The position numbers and the translations under genes were made by a program. 64,000 nt of DNA from Dallia pectoralis (lineage: Eukaryota; Chordata; Actinopteri; Esociformes; Umbridae), in the NCBI GenBank assembly GCA_029465975.1, contig CM055741.1, forward strand, positions 5,112,660 through 5,176,659, written 5' to 3'. Every line of letters begins with the position of its first letter. Position 1 is the first letter of the stretch. The notes beneath the pieces were generated by a model that saw nothing but the letters and a program-made list of their open reading frames with translations, was not told the origin of the DNA and made no database searches. Positions 13,201 to 37,344 of this stretch are shown here, one piece after another.

Positions 13201-16200
13201 GAGTGTAAAAAGAATAGAAAAGTGAAACCCTGCCCCCATTAATACTGTAACTGCATCTGCTCTAAATTACAAGTACAAATACACAATATTAGACAGATAA
13301 AGACAATATACTTAGACAAAAGTAATTGCATGATGATATTTAAGCGTAATCCACCCTGGATTAATGATATTTAATGAACTGTGCCACCTTATAAACCCGC
13401 CATTCAAAACGGCACGCGGCAATTTGAACCAACATACTAAAGGCTAATTAACATAAAACTCGGAATCCACATAAAAATAATAATATTCCAATACACTAAG
13501 TGACTCAATCCATCATTAAAACATGCCATCCACCGGTATTGATCGTCATTTTTACTTATTATATTACATTTAAACACTCTATTTCTGAGCTCACTTACAA
13601 CATACCTGTCTCGCTCAAGCCCAAAGTTGTTCTGAGCATTGAGCGCATTGAGCGAGACACGATTGGAGGACCCGGCAGTGGAAATGACGTCACTAAACTA
13701 ATAAACTTAATAAAGCATTTTAAAACAAAAACTTATATTTTTCTGATTCCGTAAAGTATACAAACAGTAAAATGTGCCCAGAAACACCAAAAAATTAAAC
13801 AGAAATATTTTCGATACACTTCTAAAAGAAAGGAAAAAGTTTGCTGGAACAGTCAAACTCTAAAACACTACACATGGGTGTACCTTAGAATAGTGGTTTT
13901 CAAAGTGGGGCCGCGGCCCGCTTGGGGGGCCTCGGTCAATTGGAAGGAAACAGAGAAAACTGTATATTCAAAAGATTGTTTTAATTCTGTATTATTTTAA
14001 AAGAGATTCTAATAATATATTCACTTCGAAATCTTCTATGTCGCCTGCCAGTGTAATCAGATGTAATTATTATTGCATTATGAATAAAAAATATACAGAA
14101 ATATATTTAGATGTTTGTTGCTTCTGTATTGTGAATGGGTTTTTAAATAGTTCTCGCAAAAGGGGGCCCAAAGAAAAATGCTATTTGGGGGGGCCTTGGC
14201 ATTAAAAGGTTTGAAACCCCCGGCCCAGGAACATGGGTGTAGTCCGGAATACCGACGTACTCTAGAACACTTGTGTATTCTGGAGCCATGTTCCCTTTCT
14301 ATACCCAACTCTCCTCTGTTCTCTGTAGATCCTGGTAACCAACGACGACTGGTTCAAGGCTGAGCTAAACGGAGAGACTGGATACATCCCCAGGAACTAC
14401 ATCGACATCCACCTTCCCAGGTAAAGCTGTGTCTCAAACATCGTCCAATCAGGCAAGAGGACACGGCGCTTATGCTTGAATTGCCCCATGCAATATTTCG
14501 CTGCTTGTCTGAATCTCCTGTTGATGTTATTTACGTCTAGATTGGTGAGACGCAATTATCTCTCTTTAGCCTTTGGGATGGTGGGTAACCAAACCTGCCC
14601 CAACACCATGTCTACTGCAGAACGATGAGAAACCTCTAGATGTTTTGGTTAGCAGGTGCTGAACTATTTAGTTGGGTTTCAGTCAAGTCTAAAGTATGGA
14701 TGTTTCCTCCCTCCTCTGCCCCTCCCCTCATATTCCTCCCTCATCTGCCCCTCCCCTCATATTCCTCCCTCCTCTGCCCCTCCCTCCCCTCATATTCCTC
14801 CCTCCTCTGCCCCTCCCTCCCCTCATATTCCTCCCTCCTCTGGCCCTCCCCTCATATTCCTCCCTCCTCTGCCCCTCCCCTCATATTCCTCCCTCCTCTG
14901 CCCCTCCCCTCATATTCCTCCCTCCTCTGCCCCTCCCTCCCCTCATATTCCTCCCTCCTCTGCCCCTCCCCTCATATTCCTCCCTCCTCTGCCCCTCCCT
15001 CCCCTCATATTCCTCCCTCCTCTGCCCCTCCCCTCATATTCCTCCCCCTCTGCCCTTCCCTCCCCTCATATTCCTCCCTCCTCTGCCCCTCCCTCCCCTT
15101 ATATTCCTCCCTCCTCTGCCCCTTCCCTCCCCTCATATTCCTCCCTCCTCTACCCCTCCCTCCCCTCATATTCGTCCCTCCTCTGCCCCTCCCTCCCCTT
15201 ATATTCCTCCCTCCTCTGCCCCTCCCTCCCCTCATATTCCTCCCTCCTCTGCCCCTCCCTCCCCTCATATTCCTCCCTCCTCTGCCCCTCCCTCCCCTCA
15301 TAATCCTCCTCTGCCCATCCCCTCCCATTCCTCCCTCCCCTTCTATCCTCCCCCTAACCTTAGCTGGTACCAGGAGAGCATCACCCGGGGTGAGGCCCAG
15401 CAGGTTCTCATGGTTAAGCCCGCGGGTTCGTTCGTGATTAGAGGCAGCCAGAGTTCCCCTGGAGACTTTTCCATATCCGTCAGGTCAGTATGGCGCCGAA
15501 GCACTGCAGGACGGACACAAGCTTATGCTCGACCCAGACAATAGATAATCTGGAGACCGGTTCTGATTCTGTGCTCGACCCAGACAATAGTTAATCTGGA
15601 GACCGGTTCTGATTCTGTGCTCGAACCCAGACAATAGTTAATCTGGAGACCGGTTCTGATTCTGTGCTCGAACCCAGACAATAGTTAATCTGGAGACTGG
15701 TTCTGATTCTGTGCTCGACCCAGACAATAGTTAATCTGGAGACCGGTTCTGATTCTGTGCTCGAACCCAGACAATAGTTAATCTGGAGACCGGTTCTGAT
15801 TCTGTGCTCGAACCCAGACAATAGTTAATCTGGAGACTGGTTCTGATTCTGTGCTCGACCCAGACAATAGTTAATCTGGAGACCGGTTCTGATTCTGTGC
15901 TCGAACCCAGACAATAGTTAATCTGGAGACCGGTTCTGATTCTGTACTCGACCAAGACAATAGTTAATCTGGAGACCGGTTCTGATTCTGTGCTCGACCC
16001 AGACAATAGTTAATCTGGAGACCGGTTCTGATTCTGTGCTCAACCCAGACAATAGTTAATCTGGAGACCCGTTCTGATTCTGTGCTCGACCCAGACAATA
16101 GTTAATCTGGAGACCGGTTCTGATTCTGTGCTCGACCCAGACAATAGTTAATCTGGAGACCGGTTCTGATTCTGTGCTCGACCCAGACAATAGTTAATCT

Positions 16201-18117
16201 GGAGACCCGTTCTGATTCTGTGCTCGACCCAGACAATAGTTAATCTGGAGACCGGTTCTGATTCTGTGCTCGACCCAGACAATAGTTAATCTGGAGACCG
16301 GTTCTGATTCTGTGCTCGACCCAGACAATAGTTAATCTGGAGACCGGTTCTGATTCTGTGCTCGACCCAGACAATAGTTAATCTGGAGACCCGTTCTGAT
16401 TCTGTGCTCGACCCAGACAATAGTTAATCTGGAGACCGGTTCTGATTCTGTGCTCGACCCAGACAATAGTTAATCTGGAGACCGGTTCTGATTCTGTGCT
16501 CGAACCCAGACAATAGTTAATCTGGAGACCGGTTCTGATTCTGTGCTCGACCCAGACAATAGTTAATCTGGAGACCGGTTCTGATTCTGTGCTCGACCCA
16601 GACAATAGTTAATCTGGAGACCCGTTCTGATTCTGTGCTCGACCCAGACAATAGTTAATCTGGAGACCGGGTCTGATTCTGTGCTCGACCCAGACAATAG
16701 TTAATCTGGAGACCGGTTCTGATTCTGTGCTCAACCCAGACAATAGTTAATCTGGAGACCCGTTCAGTGTCCTCTATTTGATCTCATTCTGATCAGTGAT
16801 CAGTCAGACCTGCAGATTTAAGGTGATGAAACATGTAATAACAAATAAGGAAGATCTGGATAAAACCCTATTCCTCCCTGTCCCTCCCTCCCTCTTCCTT
16901 CCTCCCTCCCTCCCCCTCCCTCCTACTCTCCTCCCTTTCTCTCCCTCTTCCTCTCCCTCCTTCACCCCCCTCTCCCTCCAAACTACCCCTCTCCCTCCAT
17001 CTCCCTCTCTCCTACTCTCCTCCCCTTCTCACCTTCTCTCCCTCTTCCTCTCCCTCCAAACTACCCCTCTCCCTCCATCTCCCTCTCTCCTACTCTCCTC
17101 CCCTTCTCACCTTCTCTCCCTCTTCCTCTCCCTCCAAACTACCCCTCTCCCTCTATCTCCCTCCCACCTCCCTCTGTGTATCTCTCTGTCTCCTCTATAG
17201 ACATGAGTCAGACGTGCAGCATTTTAAAGTGATGACCAACAGTGGAGGGCAGTACTATCTCTGGTCTGAGAAGTTCAGCTCCATCAACAAACTGGTGGAG
17301 TTCTACAAGACCACGTCCATCTCCAAACACAGTTGCATCTTTCTGCTGGACTCAGGAACAGAGGTGCTGATTGTTTGTGGGGACAACTGGTCGTAAGGTT
17401 CTCATTATTAACCAAAACACACTGTAAGAAGAATTCGGGCTCAAAACACTGCAGCCTTTGCATGGCTGGACCAAGGAACACAAAGTCACTATTAATTGAT
17501 TAAAAAACCCAACAGATTACTGCGTTTACTTGTTAGCAGGGGGGCAATAAATCAGCCAGGTGTAAAACCGAAGAGCGTGAATTCAAACTATTTTGATGAA
17601 CTTTGTCGTTCTCTGTCATTCTATCATTTTTGTCCTGACAGAGAGGATCAAACCGGGCCAGAGCCCCCATAGTGTCCCAGCCCCTCCCAGAACCCCCCTC
17701 TGCCCAACAGCCCAGACCCCGCCCGGCCAATCCCGTCATCCGGCCGCAGTTAGCCCAACCCCCCTTCACTCAACCGCCCGGACCGCGCCCAGCCAATCCC
17801 GTCGCCCCACCACAGGTAGGCTGACGCCCACCTTTGACCCCGTGTGTGTGTGTGCATTTGTTTGTGTGTGTGTGTTCATCAACCGCGGCGTGTGTGTGTG
17901 TGTACCTGTGTTACAGCGGGCGGCCGGGGTGGCAAGCGGAGGTGCCCTGATGCGTGTCAAAGCCCGCTACGACTTCGTCGCAGAGGAGGTAGACGAGCTA
18001 AGCTTCAGGGCTGGTGACATCATCGACGTGCTGGAGTCTTCTGACGGGTCGTGGTGGAAAGGAAGACTCATGGGACAAATGGGACTCTTTCCTACCAACT
18101 ACACTCATCCTGTATGA
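7270..18117 (+). CDS. grap2: GRB2-related adaptor protein 2 (GADS), SH3-SH2-SH3
   Basis: Adaptor of the GRB2 family; mammalian GADS couples SLP-76 to phosphorylated LAT in T-cell receptor signalling. Coding exons: 7270-7347, 14329-14420, 15364-15483, 17201-17363, 17642-17815, 17917-18117. All introns are GT-AG, phases agree, and the product is 275 aa (human 330). N-SH3 about residues 1-56 (MEAIAKYDF, GYIPRNYIDI). SH2 about 58-150, with the phosphotyrosine arginine R83 in FVIRGSQ and the GADS-type SSPGDFSISVR and DVQHFKVM. Q/P-rich linker 152-209. C-SH3 about 220-275 (ARYDF, SWWKGR, LFPTNY). The linker, SSPGDFSISVR and the fam83f neighbour favour grap2 over grap or grb2. The linker is shorter than in human. 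Exon 1 opens after an acceptor at 7258-7259, so a 5' exon is upstream. Introns are filled with minisatellites. Confidence 0.93.
7374..8112. repeat. 31-bp minisatellite in grap2 intron 1
   Basis: About 24 copies of a 31-bp unit (CACCCCTAGTGTGCAGTACA plus GAGGGTACCCA), beginning 27 bp after the exon 1 donor. Variants are ATTAGCC for GGTACCC early on, and CACTCC or GTCCAG in places. Confidence 0.95.
8240..8411. repeat. 18-bp minisatellite
   Basis: About nine copies of an 18-bp unit (GACTGTCACCGGGGGTGT), later copies with GTTACC. It passes directly into the 16-bp array. Confidence 0.92.
8412..12632. repeat. 4.2 kb 16-bp minisatellite in grap2 intron 1
   Basis: Roughly 260 head-to-tail copies of GGCTGGTTATAACAGG. 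Each unit carries the 8-bp perfect palindrome GTTATAAC. The main variants are GGTTGG for GGCTGG, and AACGGGG for AACAGGGG. The latter is clustered in blocks near 11035-11245, 11938-12145 and 12227-12355. Isolated indels (for example near 9051-9117) mark old rearrangements. Confidence 0.97.
12690..13690. mobile_element. Unclassified interspersed repeat with internal duplications
   Basis: A segment containing CTGCAGTTTATTAAACACAG...TCTGTTGTCTCTGT occurs twice (about 12759-12823 and 13132-13195). CTCGCTCAAGCCCAAAGTTG also occurs twice (about 12826 and 13612). A 40-bp unit ending GTGGTATTTTCTG is present three times (about 13001-13127). This looks like a rearranged element remnant. No coding domain or clear terminal repeats are seen, so the class is open. 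Confidence 0.4.
13888..14232. mobile_element. hAT-like non-autonomous element
   Basis: The left edge (TAGTGGTTTTCAAAGTGGGG, then CCGCGGCCC) resembles the vertebrate hAT terminal signature CAGTGGTTCTCAAA. The right edge (AAAAGGTTTGAAACCCCC) is its imperfect inverse. The interior is AT-rich and lacks a transposase. Target-site duplication not resolved. Confidence 0.5.
14698..15358. repeat. CT-rich minisatellite in grap2 intron 2
   Basis: About 25 copies of a 26- or 30-bp pyrimidine-rich unit (CCTCATATTCCTCCCTCCTC plus TGCCCCTCC). The array reaches to within a few bases of the exon 3 acceptor (15362-15363). Open frames across it are artefacts. Confidence 0.95.
15520..16768. repeat. 46-47-bp minisatellite in grap2 intron 3
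   Basis: About 27 copies of a unit containing TCTGGAGACCGGTTCTGATT and GTGCTCGACCCAGACAATAG. Some copies have an extra A (CGAACCC, 47 bp) or GACCCG for GACCGG. These sub-types recur in ordered blocks, suggesting higher-order duplication. Confidence 0.95.
16868..17200. repeat. CT-rich repeats before grap2 exon 4
   Basis: Pyrimidine-rich units, including three copies of a roughly 78-bp block with CAAACTACCCCTCTCCCTCC, run up to the exon 4 acceptor (CCTCTATAG, 17192-17200). Confidence 0.9.
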
Positions 18118-18592
18118 GAGGGGGAGAAAGAAGAGGGGGAGGAGAGGGGGAGGAAGGAGAGAGTAGAGGGGGAGGGAGGGAGAGAGGAGAGAGGGGGAGG
18201 GAGAGAGGGGAGGGAGAGAGTAGAGGGGGGAGAGGAGAAGGGGAGAGAGGAGAGGGGGAGGGAGGAGAAGGGGAGAGAGGAGAGGGGGAGGAGAAGGGAG
18301 AGAGGAGGGGGAGGGGGATGGAGAGAGGAGAGGGGGAGAGGAGAAGGGGAGAGAGGAGAGGGGGAGGGAGAGAGGAGAGGGAGGAAGACTCATGGGACAA
18401 ATGGGACTCTTTCCTACCAACTACACCCATCCTGTATGAGAGAGGGAGAGAGGAGAGAGTAGAGAGGGGGAGAGAAGGGGAGAGAGGAGAGGGGGAGAGG
18501 AGAGGGGGAAGGGAGAGAGGAGAGGGGGAGAAGGGGAGAGAGGAGAGGGGGGGGAGGGCGTAGAGGAGAGGGGGAAAGAAGGAGAGAAAAAT
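18118..18592. repeat. Purine-rich 3' region of grap2 with a duplicated exon tail
   Basis: Directly after the stop codon the plus strand becomes GAGGGGGAGAG-type purine repeats for about 470 bp, the opposite strand bias to the intronic CT arrays. The tract is interrupted at 18384-18442 by a second copy of the last coding bases. Confidence 0.92.
18384..18442 (+). pseudogene. Duplicated tail of grap2 last exon
   Basis: This repeats 18062-18120 with one substitution (ACTCAT to ACCCAT). It therefore re-encodes the C-SH3 end (GRLMGQMGLFPTNYTHP in the original) and the stop codon. The offset is 322 bp, with the purine repeat duplicated between. It lies downstream of the functional stop, so it should be untranslated 3' sequence. 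Confidence 0.9.
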
Positions 18593-20780
18593 TCAGGTGT
18601 TTCAGATCAATATGTCTCTGTTCACTTTGCCATTCAATGTAGCATTCCTGAATGGCAGAGAGCATAACATATTCAGATTTGGGAGTTTAGTTAAGACACA
18701 CAATAGACGAACCAAAAGAGAAATGTAGTCAATCAAAGACCAGTACAATTGTAACACTTTGCAGGCTATTTGGAGTATACATATTTATTAGATGTGCTTG
18801 CCAAACGCAAAGCATTACTTTAGGCTTCTTTTTATTGTCTTATTATTCGATTTATTTTACTCGCTCAAGCAACTAAAATTACAAAATAAATAAAAAAGAA
18901 CATATACTTCTTTGAAATACACTAATTACCAGACTTTGCATAATTGCATCAATCTCCTGAACCATTCCAGCTACACAGACCAAACGAACCAGCTTTTAGG
19001 TGTTTTTAAATCCCAAATAAATATTGAGAAACTTATATCGTAAAATGATTACCCTACTTTGTATATTTAATTATCCGGAAAAACGTTCAATCACCGTGTG
19101 CTATATAGGCCAAAACCAAGTTCGTTCCGCATGCTTAAGATATGCTGCCATACAGTTTTTATGTGTTTATTGAGAATGACTGCCTTAATAAATGTAATCC
19201 ACTAACTGGCATTAATTGACCCCTTCACAGTTATTTAAGATGCCTACCTGCCAAGACAGACAGACCAAACCAACAGTGTCTGTCGGTCCAAAGTCAGTGC
19301 CCATTACTCAGAATGTACACATAGGGTGGATTTGGTATCACTGTATTATTAATATTTTTGTCCGTGTACTTGGCCATAACTTTACCGATGAGCACTGAAG
19401 GCTTGTCTGAGAAACTGTAGCCAATTACGTCATTAATACTATTGAATAGAGGTTATGCATGGCCAAATAGCGTGCCCTAATTGCTTTATATTTTTTCACA
19501 CAAACTCATTTCCGTACATATAAATGACACAGGATGGAAATGTAAACGCAGCACTCGACTATTGCCGTGGTTGTACTGAGTCATCAAATGGCGTGGCAAA
19601 GGGGAAGACACGACATCTGGGACTGCAGAAATAAGCGTTTTTGAGCTTGTGTGCATTTCCGGGATTTCTTGTTTCATCCATGACAAATGTTGCGTTTGTA
19701 TTTGTTCATATGATCCCATATAAAATCAGTAGCTTTGCGCTGGTACTAACCGCTGGTCTCATGAAAATTAAGTTAATTGTTACCTCTTTGTGGGGAAAAC
19801 AGTCAGTAGATTCACTTTCAATTGTCAACAGGTGGGTACTTGTGTCCCCCATCACAGTCCAGCAGGGGGCAGTGATTTGCCTACAATCCTGTAATTCATT
19901 CATGTCACAAGATCATGTCATATATGTTGGCAAAAAAGTTACATACTGTTATAAATGTTTGAACTAATAAAGGATATCTTGTCTCTTTTCCCATATTAGA
20001 GTTTTGTTAAATGTTAGTTTCCAATTTCGCTAAAGGGTATCCAAGCAGGTCTACTACTCTATAGTAATGTAATATAATATCCCAACTAACGAGATGTAAG
20101 AAAAAAAGTTAAACTGCATGATTCTGTATGATTTACTAGAGTACATGTCCGGTACAAAGTGCATTCAGCTGTCCGGAAACAACATTACAACATAGCTATA
20201 TTGGTGCTTGGACACATAGAGGAAGATTTTTTTTATTGAACATTTTTTATTGAACATCATAACAAACATCTCTTGTAATATATCTAAATTCACATAGGAA
20301 AATCTTGAAATAAGGGGATTTTTAAGGTGGTAAAGAAAACATTGTGTTAAAGACCACAAATAAAAACATTCAGGCATAGACAATATAGGCAATAAGTAGA
20401 GGAAGATGTTGTGGGTTCTGATTGGTTGATACTAGCCTTATACCCATGTCTGAACACCCAGGAATATCCCAGGAAGAACTTATTATCTAATAAAAGCTGT
20501 TTTGACCAGGACTCCGATTTTGGGTGCAAAGGTCTGAGAACTAAATACCATTATATAGACTATATTAGACATTTTACAAAAGAATAATCACAGATAATCA
20601 TATCACCTAATGCATTAAGGCAATCTCCATGCATTGATGGACCAACACCAATTACTGGAAATGCCGGTGAAAGCGTTGAATGCAGTAACCTAAGAGCAGT
20701 GGATGGATGTGCATGTTACAGACAGCTTTAGTGCTTGCATGGGGGCACTTATTGCTCAATAGAAACCCATGTGTAGGCTT
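18593..20780. other. grap2-fam83f intergenic region
   Basis: Mostly unique AT-rich sequence with no supported gene. An AATAAATAAA near 18885-18894 could be a grap2 polyadenylation signal. No tandem array of note is present, which is unusual for this window. Confidence 0.5.
19858..19874 (+). promoter_or_regulatory. Candidate CTCF-type motif
   Basis: TCCAGCAGGGGGCAGTG fits the vertebrate CTCF core (CCASYAGRKGGCRS) without a core mismatch. It sits between grap2 and fam83f. Binding is inferred from the motif alone. Confidence 0.4.
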
Positions 20781-20785
20781 GGATT

Positions 20786-20939
20786 CTCGCCCCGCCCACT
20801 CTCAGGTGAGAAAATCCCATTAGTCAGCAGGCGAACAAGGGGGCGGGGTCAAAAACCATCGTCCGCATCCCAGCCACAAACACCGTTTGGTTTCTGCGTT
20901 GGCACAGCTCCGGTCCAGAGTGGGATCTGATGTCCAACC
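20786..20939 (+). promoter_or_regulatory. Likely fam83f promoter and 5'UTR
   Basis: A GC-richer stretch before the start codon carries two Sp1-type GC boxes (CCCCGCCCAC near 20790 and GGGGGCGGGG near 20838). No TATA box is obvious. The context around the ATG (CCAACCATGG) is a good Kozak match. Confidence 0.5.
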
Positions 20940-26665
<5,726 letters not shown>

Positions 26666-29338
26666 CTGGAACTTCTCACAAAGCCATGAAAACTATAACT
26701 TGTCTTACAAGCCCTCCATTGATTTGCCTAATAACTTTTGAATTTGCTTCACAAAATACTGTCTGTTGCCAATTCTACCTGTTTTGCACATAGATGTATT
26801 GATGATAACTGTTGTTCTCCGAAGCCTTTTAAAACACCCACAAACGTACTTTACCGTGTAAAGAATTGTGTACTGTTGAACGCTGTCATAAATGTTTTAA
26901 GTTTGTGTGGGTTTTGTGTGGTTTCTCCCTGTAGTCACCCGGATAGAGCGATTGTGACTCGGCGCTGCCACCTAGTGGCTGTTGGTCAGATTCTGCCAAA
27001 TCCATTCTGCAGTTGGACTTCTGTGAATCGTGACAACTGACTGTGAGGTGTTGGCTGAATATTTAGCACTGCGGTGCCGATGTGTGTTAGCAACCAGGCT
27101 TAAGCCTAGTCAGTTCCCATCTCGATTTTCTCACTCCTACTCTCCCCGTTATCTCTTTTTATTTTGTAACTCTTTCTCTTCCTGTTTCTCCGTCTGTTTC
27201 GTCCTCACTATCTCCTCTATCGTTCTCCCTGTCCTTCGGGGGGGGGTATGTTTTCGGCAGCTCTCACCGCAGAGAGGAACCGAAGGCGTGCCGGGAACTG
27301 GTGCAAGGGGGGCCGACTGTGTGTGGCGCAATTCTGAAACAGGAAGTGCTGAGGCACACAGGAAATGAGGCGATGCGTCGGGGTGATACACAATTTAAAA
27401 AGACCAATATCGTATGCAACACTGGGTGCTGATATGAGGTCAGTTTGATGGACCTTTATCAGTAGGTTTGCATTGGGTGACGCTCATGAAATCTGAACCA
27501 GAACTTTAGAATTTGAGTCCAAATGAGTAACCTGGGAAACATTCCTGAAGGAAGGTGTTGTTTCGACACATGGGGGGGGGGGGTTACCCCGAAACAGCCG
27601 AGCGTTAGAAACACAGAGGCAGAACTGAAGCCTTGTTTGTCACGATGTAGTCATCTCCAAACAAACGGACACTTTCAGAATATTCACTGTATCACCTATT
27701 TTAGGCAAATTACGGCGATATGGTCACGCTAAGGTGACGTTGCTACTGACTCGTACGTTTTAAGAGTTTCATCAATATAAAACAACAACATTAACCGTAT
27801 GAAACATCTCTATTAGAGACTGACGGAGAGATTTGGGTTTGAATTGCTATAACGACTTCAGAGGCATCACAAAAATGACTATATTCTCAGAAAAACTGTA
27901 AGAATGACAAATGTTTATGACGTGCAGATTGCTATTACAGATTGATATACAGGCGCTTGTGTTGTTGGTTCCGTCCTTTGAAACACCACGAGAGGTCTCT
28001 CGAAATGAATGTTGGCCACATTCAAAACACGCCCGGTCACACACATCACACACACATCACACACACACACAGGCTTGTGTTATTGTACTTGCCAAACTTT
28101 TCGGGGACATTTATTCCAATTCAAAATACGCTTTTTTATTGGTAGTCAACATTTTAACTCTCGAAAAACGGGGCATTATATATTTAAACGTCCGTCCTAT
28201 TTCAAAAGATCCAAGTGTCTCTGTGATGCACTTTTCACCGTAATAACAGTAGACACAAACAAAAGAGGAAGTGAGAAATGTGATAGAGGAAGGTGTGTGT
28301 GAGTGTGTGTGTGTGCGCTCGTTCAACTGAAAACACAGGTGTCCCTTGTTAAAAACAGGATCTGCCGAACTCAGCATGGTGAAGCTTCCTCCCTGACCAC
28401 GGTGAGTTAAACTGATCCTGTGTCAGTGTTACACCAAAACAAACGTACGTCTTCACAAAGGCCTTTATATATGTCATATTTATTAAATAACCAATTATAA
28501 AAAATTAAAAAAAGGTTAGATTTAATAATAATTAACAAATTATTAATTAAACAATAAACAATAATATTTATCTGCGGTGAGATATATCTTTCGACCCAAG
28601 AAAAGTCCAAAACTGTGTGTCATCCCTGCGACCTGTGTGGTCTTCCTGTCAATATGAGATGTGGACTTCCGTCTTCCTTCAAAGCGACGCCGATGATTAG
28701 GGCAGAGGGGGCGGGGCATATTGTAACATATGACCCCCTGGTGTGCCTTGTGGTTATATACAGGTTCCATAATTAAAACACCGGTCAATTCTGTGGTATA
28801 TCTATGAGGTAATGTGTTGTACACAGTTTGGCCAAAATACCACAGCCCCCCCCCCCCCGTTACTCTAATAAGCCAGCTGACATGGGAATTTGACGAGACA
28901 AAAACATTTGCCGTTGTTCACCACAGCTTTCAACCAATCGGCAGCCGGGGCCCAGAATCCCTGTTGACGATAATAACTCATTGCAGTTTAACCTGACATG
29001 TGGTTAGTGATCTGCTTATGGCCACGGCCGACTCACAGCCCTCTGAGTCTCAAGCATAGAGTCAAGACGAAGACGAAAGGAAATTACTTTGAGGATGTAT
29101 CTATCTTACAGAATACACAGAAGAAACTGCTTATCTTCTGTCACTGTGTGTCAGCCCACAGTGTCTCCACTACTGACAGTTTGTATCTACAGTGTCATCA
29201 GATAAGAAGAGAAATGTGGACTCAAGTTTTTTAGACGGTAAACACTTGAATTGTATCAGTCCAGATCGAAGTCCATGTAATTTTTCCCTCCTTGAGCGAG
29301 AACCCTCTTCAATTGGTTCAAAAAGTCCCTGGATTTTC
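26666..29338. other. fam83f-cyth4 convergent intergenic region
   Basis: Mostly unique sequence between the 3' ends of fam83f (plus) and cyth4 (minus). A C-run lies near 28847-28858 and short CA/TG runs near 28040-28070 and 28290-28315. No further gene is supported. Confidence 0.5.
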
Positions 29339-29344
29339 TTTATT
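29339..29344 (-). terminator. Candidate cyth4 polyadenylation signal
   Basis: AATAAA on the minus strand (TTTATT on plus), about 130 bp after the cyth4 stop codon. Position is reasonable; use is inferred. Confidence 0.4.
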
Positions 29345-29475
29345 ACAAAGAGGGTCTTTCGCTTCGCTGTTCTGTTGTTTAGTTCAGCCAATCACAGGTG
29401 ATGTGTTGATGTTTTGGCCCCATGCCCCTGAAACTGCGCAGTACAGTGGCATGTCCACCAGGGGCGCTGTGTCCC

Positions 29476-36574
<7,099 letters not shown>

Positions 36575-36575
36575 C

Positions 36576-36691
36576 TGAATCAGAGAATCAGAGAATCAGA
36601 GAATCAGAGAATCAGAGAATCAGAGAATCAGAGAATCAGAGAATCAGAGAATCAGAGAATCAGAGAATCAGAGAATCAGAGAATCAAAGAA
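36576..36691. repeat. 10-bp repeat at a cyth4 acceptor
   Basis: About 11 copies of AGAGAATCAG. On the gene strand this reads CTGATTCTCT, forming the polypyrimidine-like lead-in to the acceptor of exon 36495-36574. Confidence 0.93.
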
Positions 36692-37107
36692 TCAGAAATC
36701 TACAGATAACGTGACAGAGACAACAGGGTTGACTACCAGACAGAGTAGGAGTGTGAAAAGGAAGAAGGGGGTAAACAAGACAGGACGGTTAAGCAGGTTA
36801 TAGGGAAACACGTGGGAAGATCAATACAAGGTGGAAAAAGTGCACAAGTACAGAGAACGGGGGGATGACGATGAGCTTTTAATAGATCCCACAATCACGG
36901 AACGGACAACAGACAGGACACCGGATATCGGTCAATGCTTTACTCTGTAACGGCCCTCCTGTTGAATCAGACTATGTTCCTGTGAGGCCACGGCTGGGTG
37001 GTTTGTGTCGTCAGCTCGGCACTGGTTGGCGTTGGTAATGCGGTTGCTTCCAGGTTTTGAATGTGGCATGCAAATGGTTTCAGCCGCAATATGTAAATAT
37101 GTAAATG

Positions 37108-37116
37108 TTTGTGTGT

Positions 37117-37190
<74 letters not shown>
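37108..37190. repeat. (TG)n microsatellite
   Basis: About 40 TG units upstream of the placed cyth4 exons. Confidence 0.95.
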
Positions 37191-37344
37191 CTGTCTGTCA
37201 ACATGCGTGTGTAGGTGCATGAGTCTATGTGTTTGTGAACATGTTGTTCAATGGGGGAAATGTGAACATTAGTTACAGTTTTTCATTTTTCAATTTTGTC
37301 TTACAGGTTTGAAGTTTAAGGCAACTGGGGTTAGTGTCAGAGTT

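Noticed and set aside
17593..18117. Single 174-residue frame as the grap2 3' exon
   Set aside because: It reads through GT-AG intron 17816-17916 and gives a phase conflict with exon 4; splicing restores a Q/P-rich GADS linker.
26961..26976. CCACCTAGTGGCTG as a CTCF site
   Set aside because: Two or three mismatches at informative positions; too weak to list.
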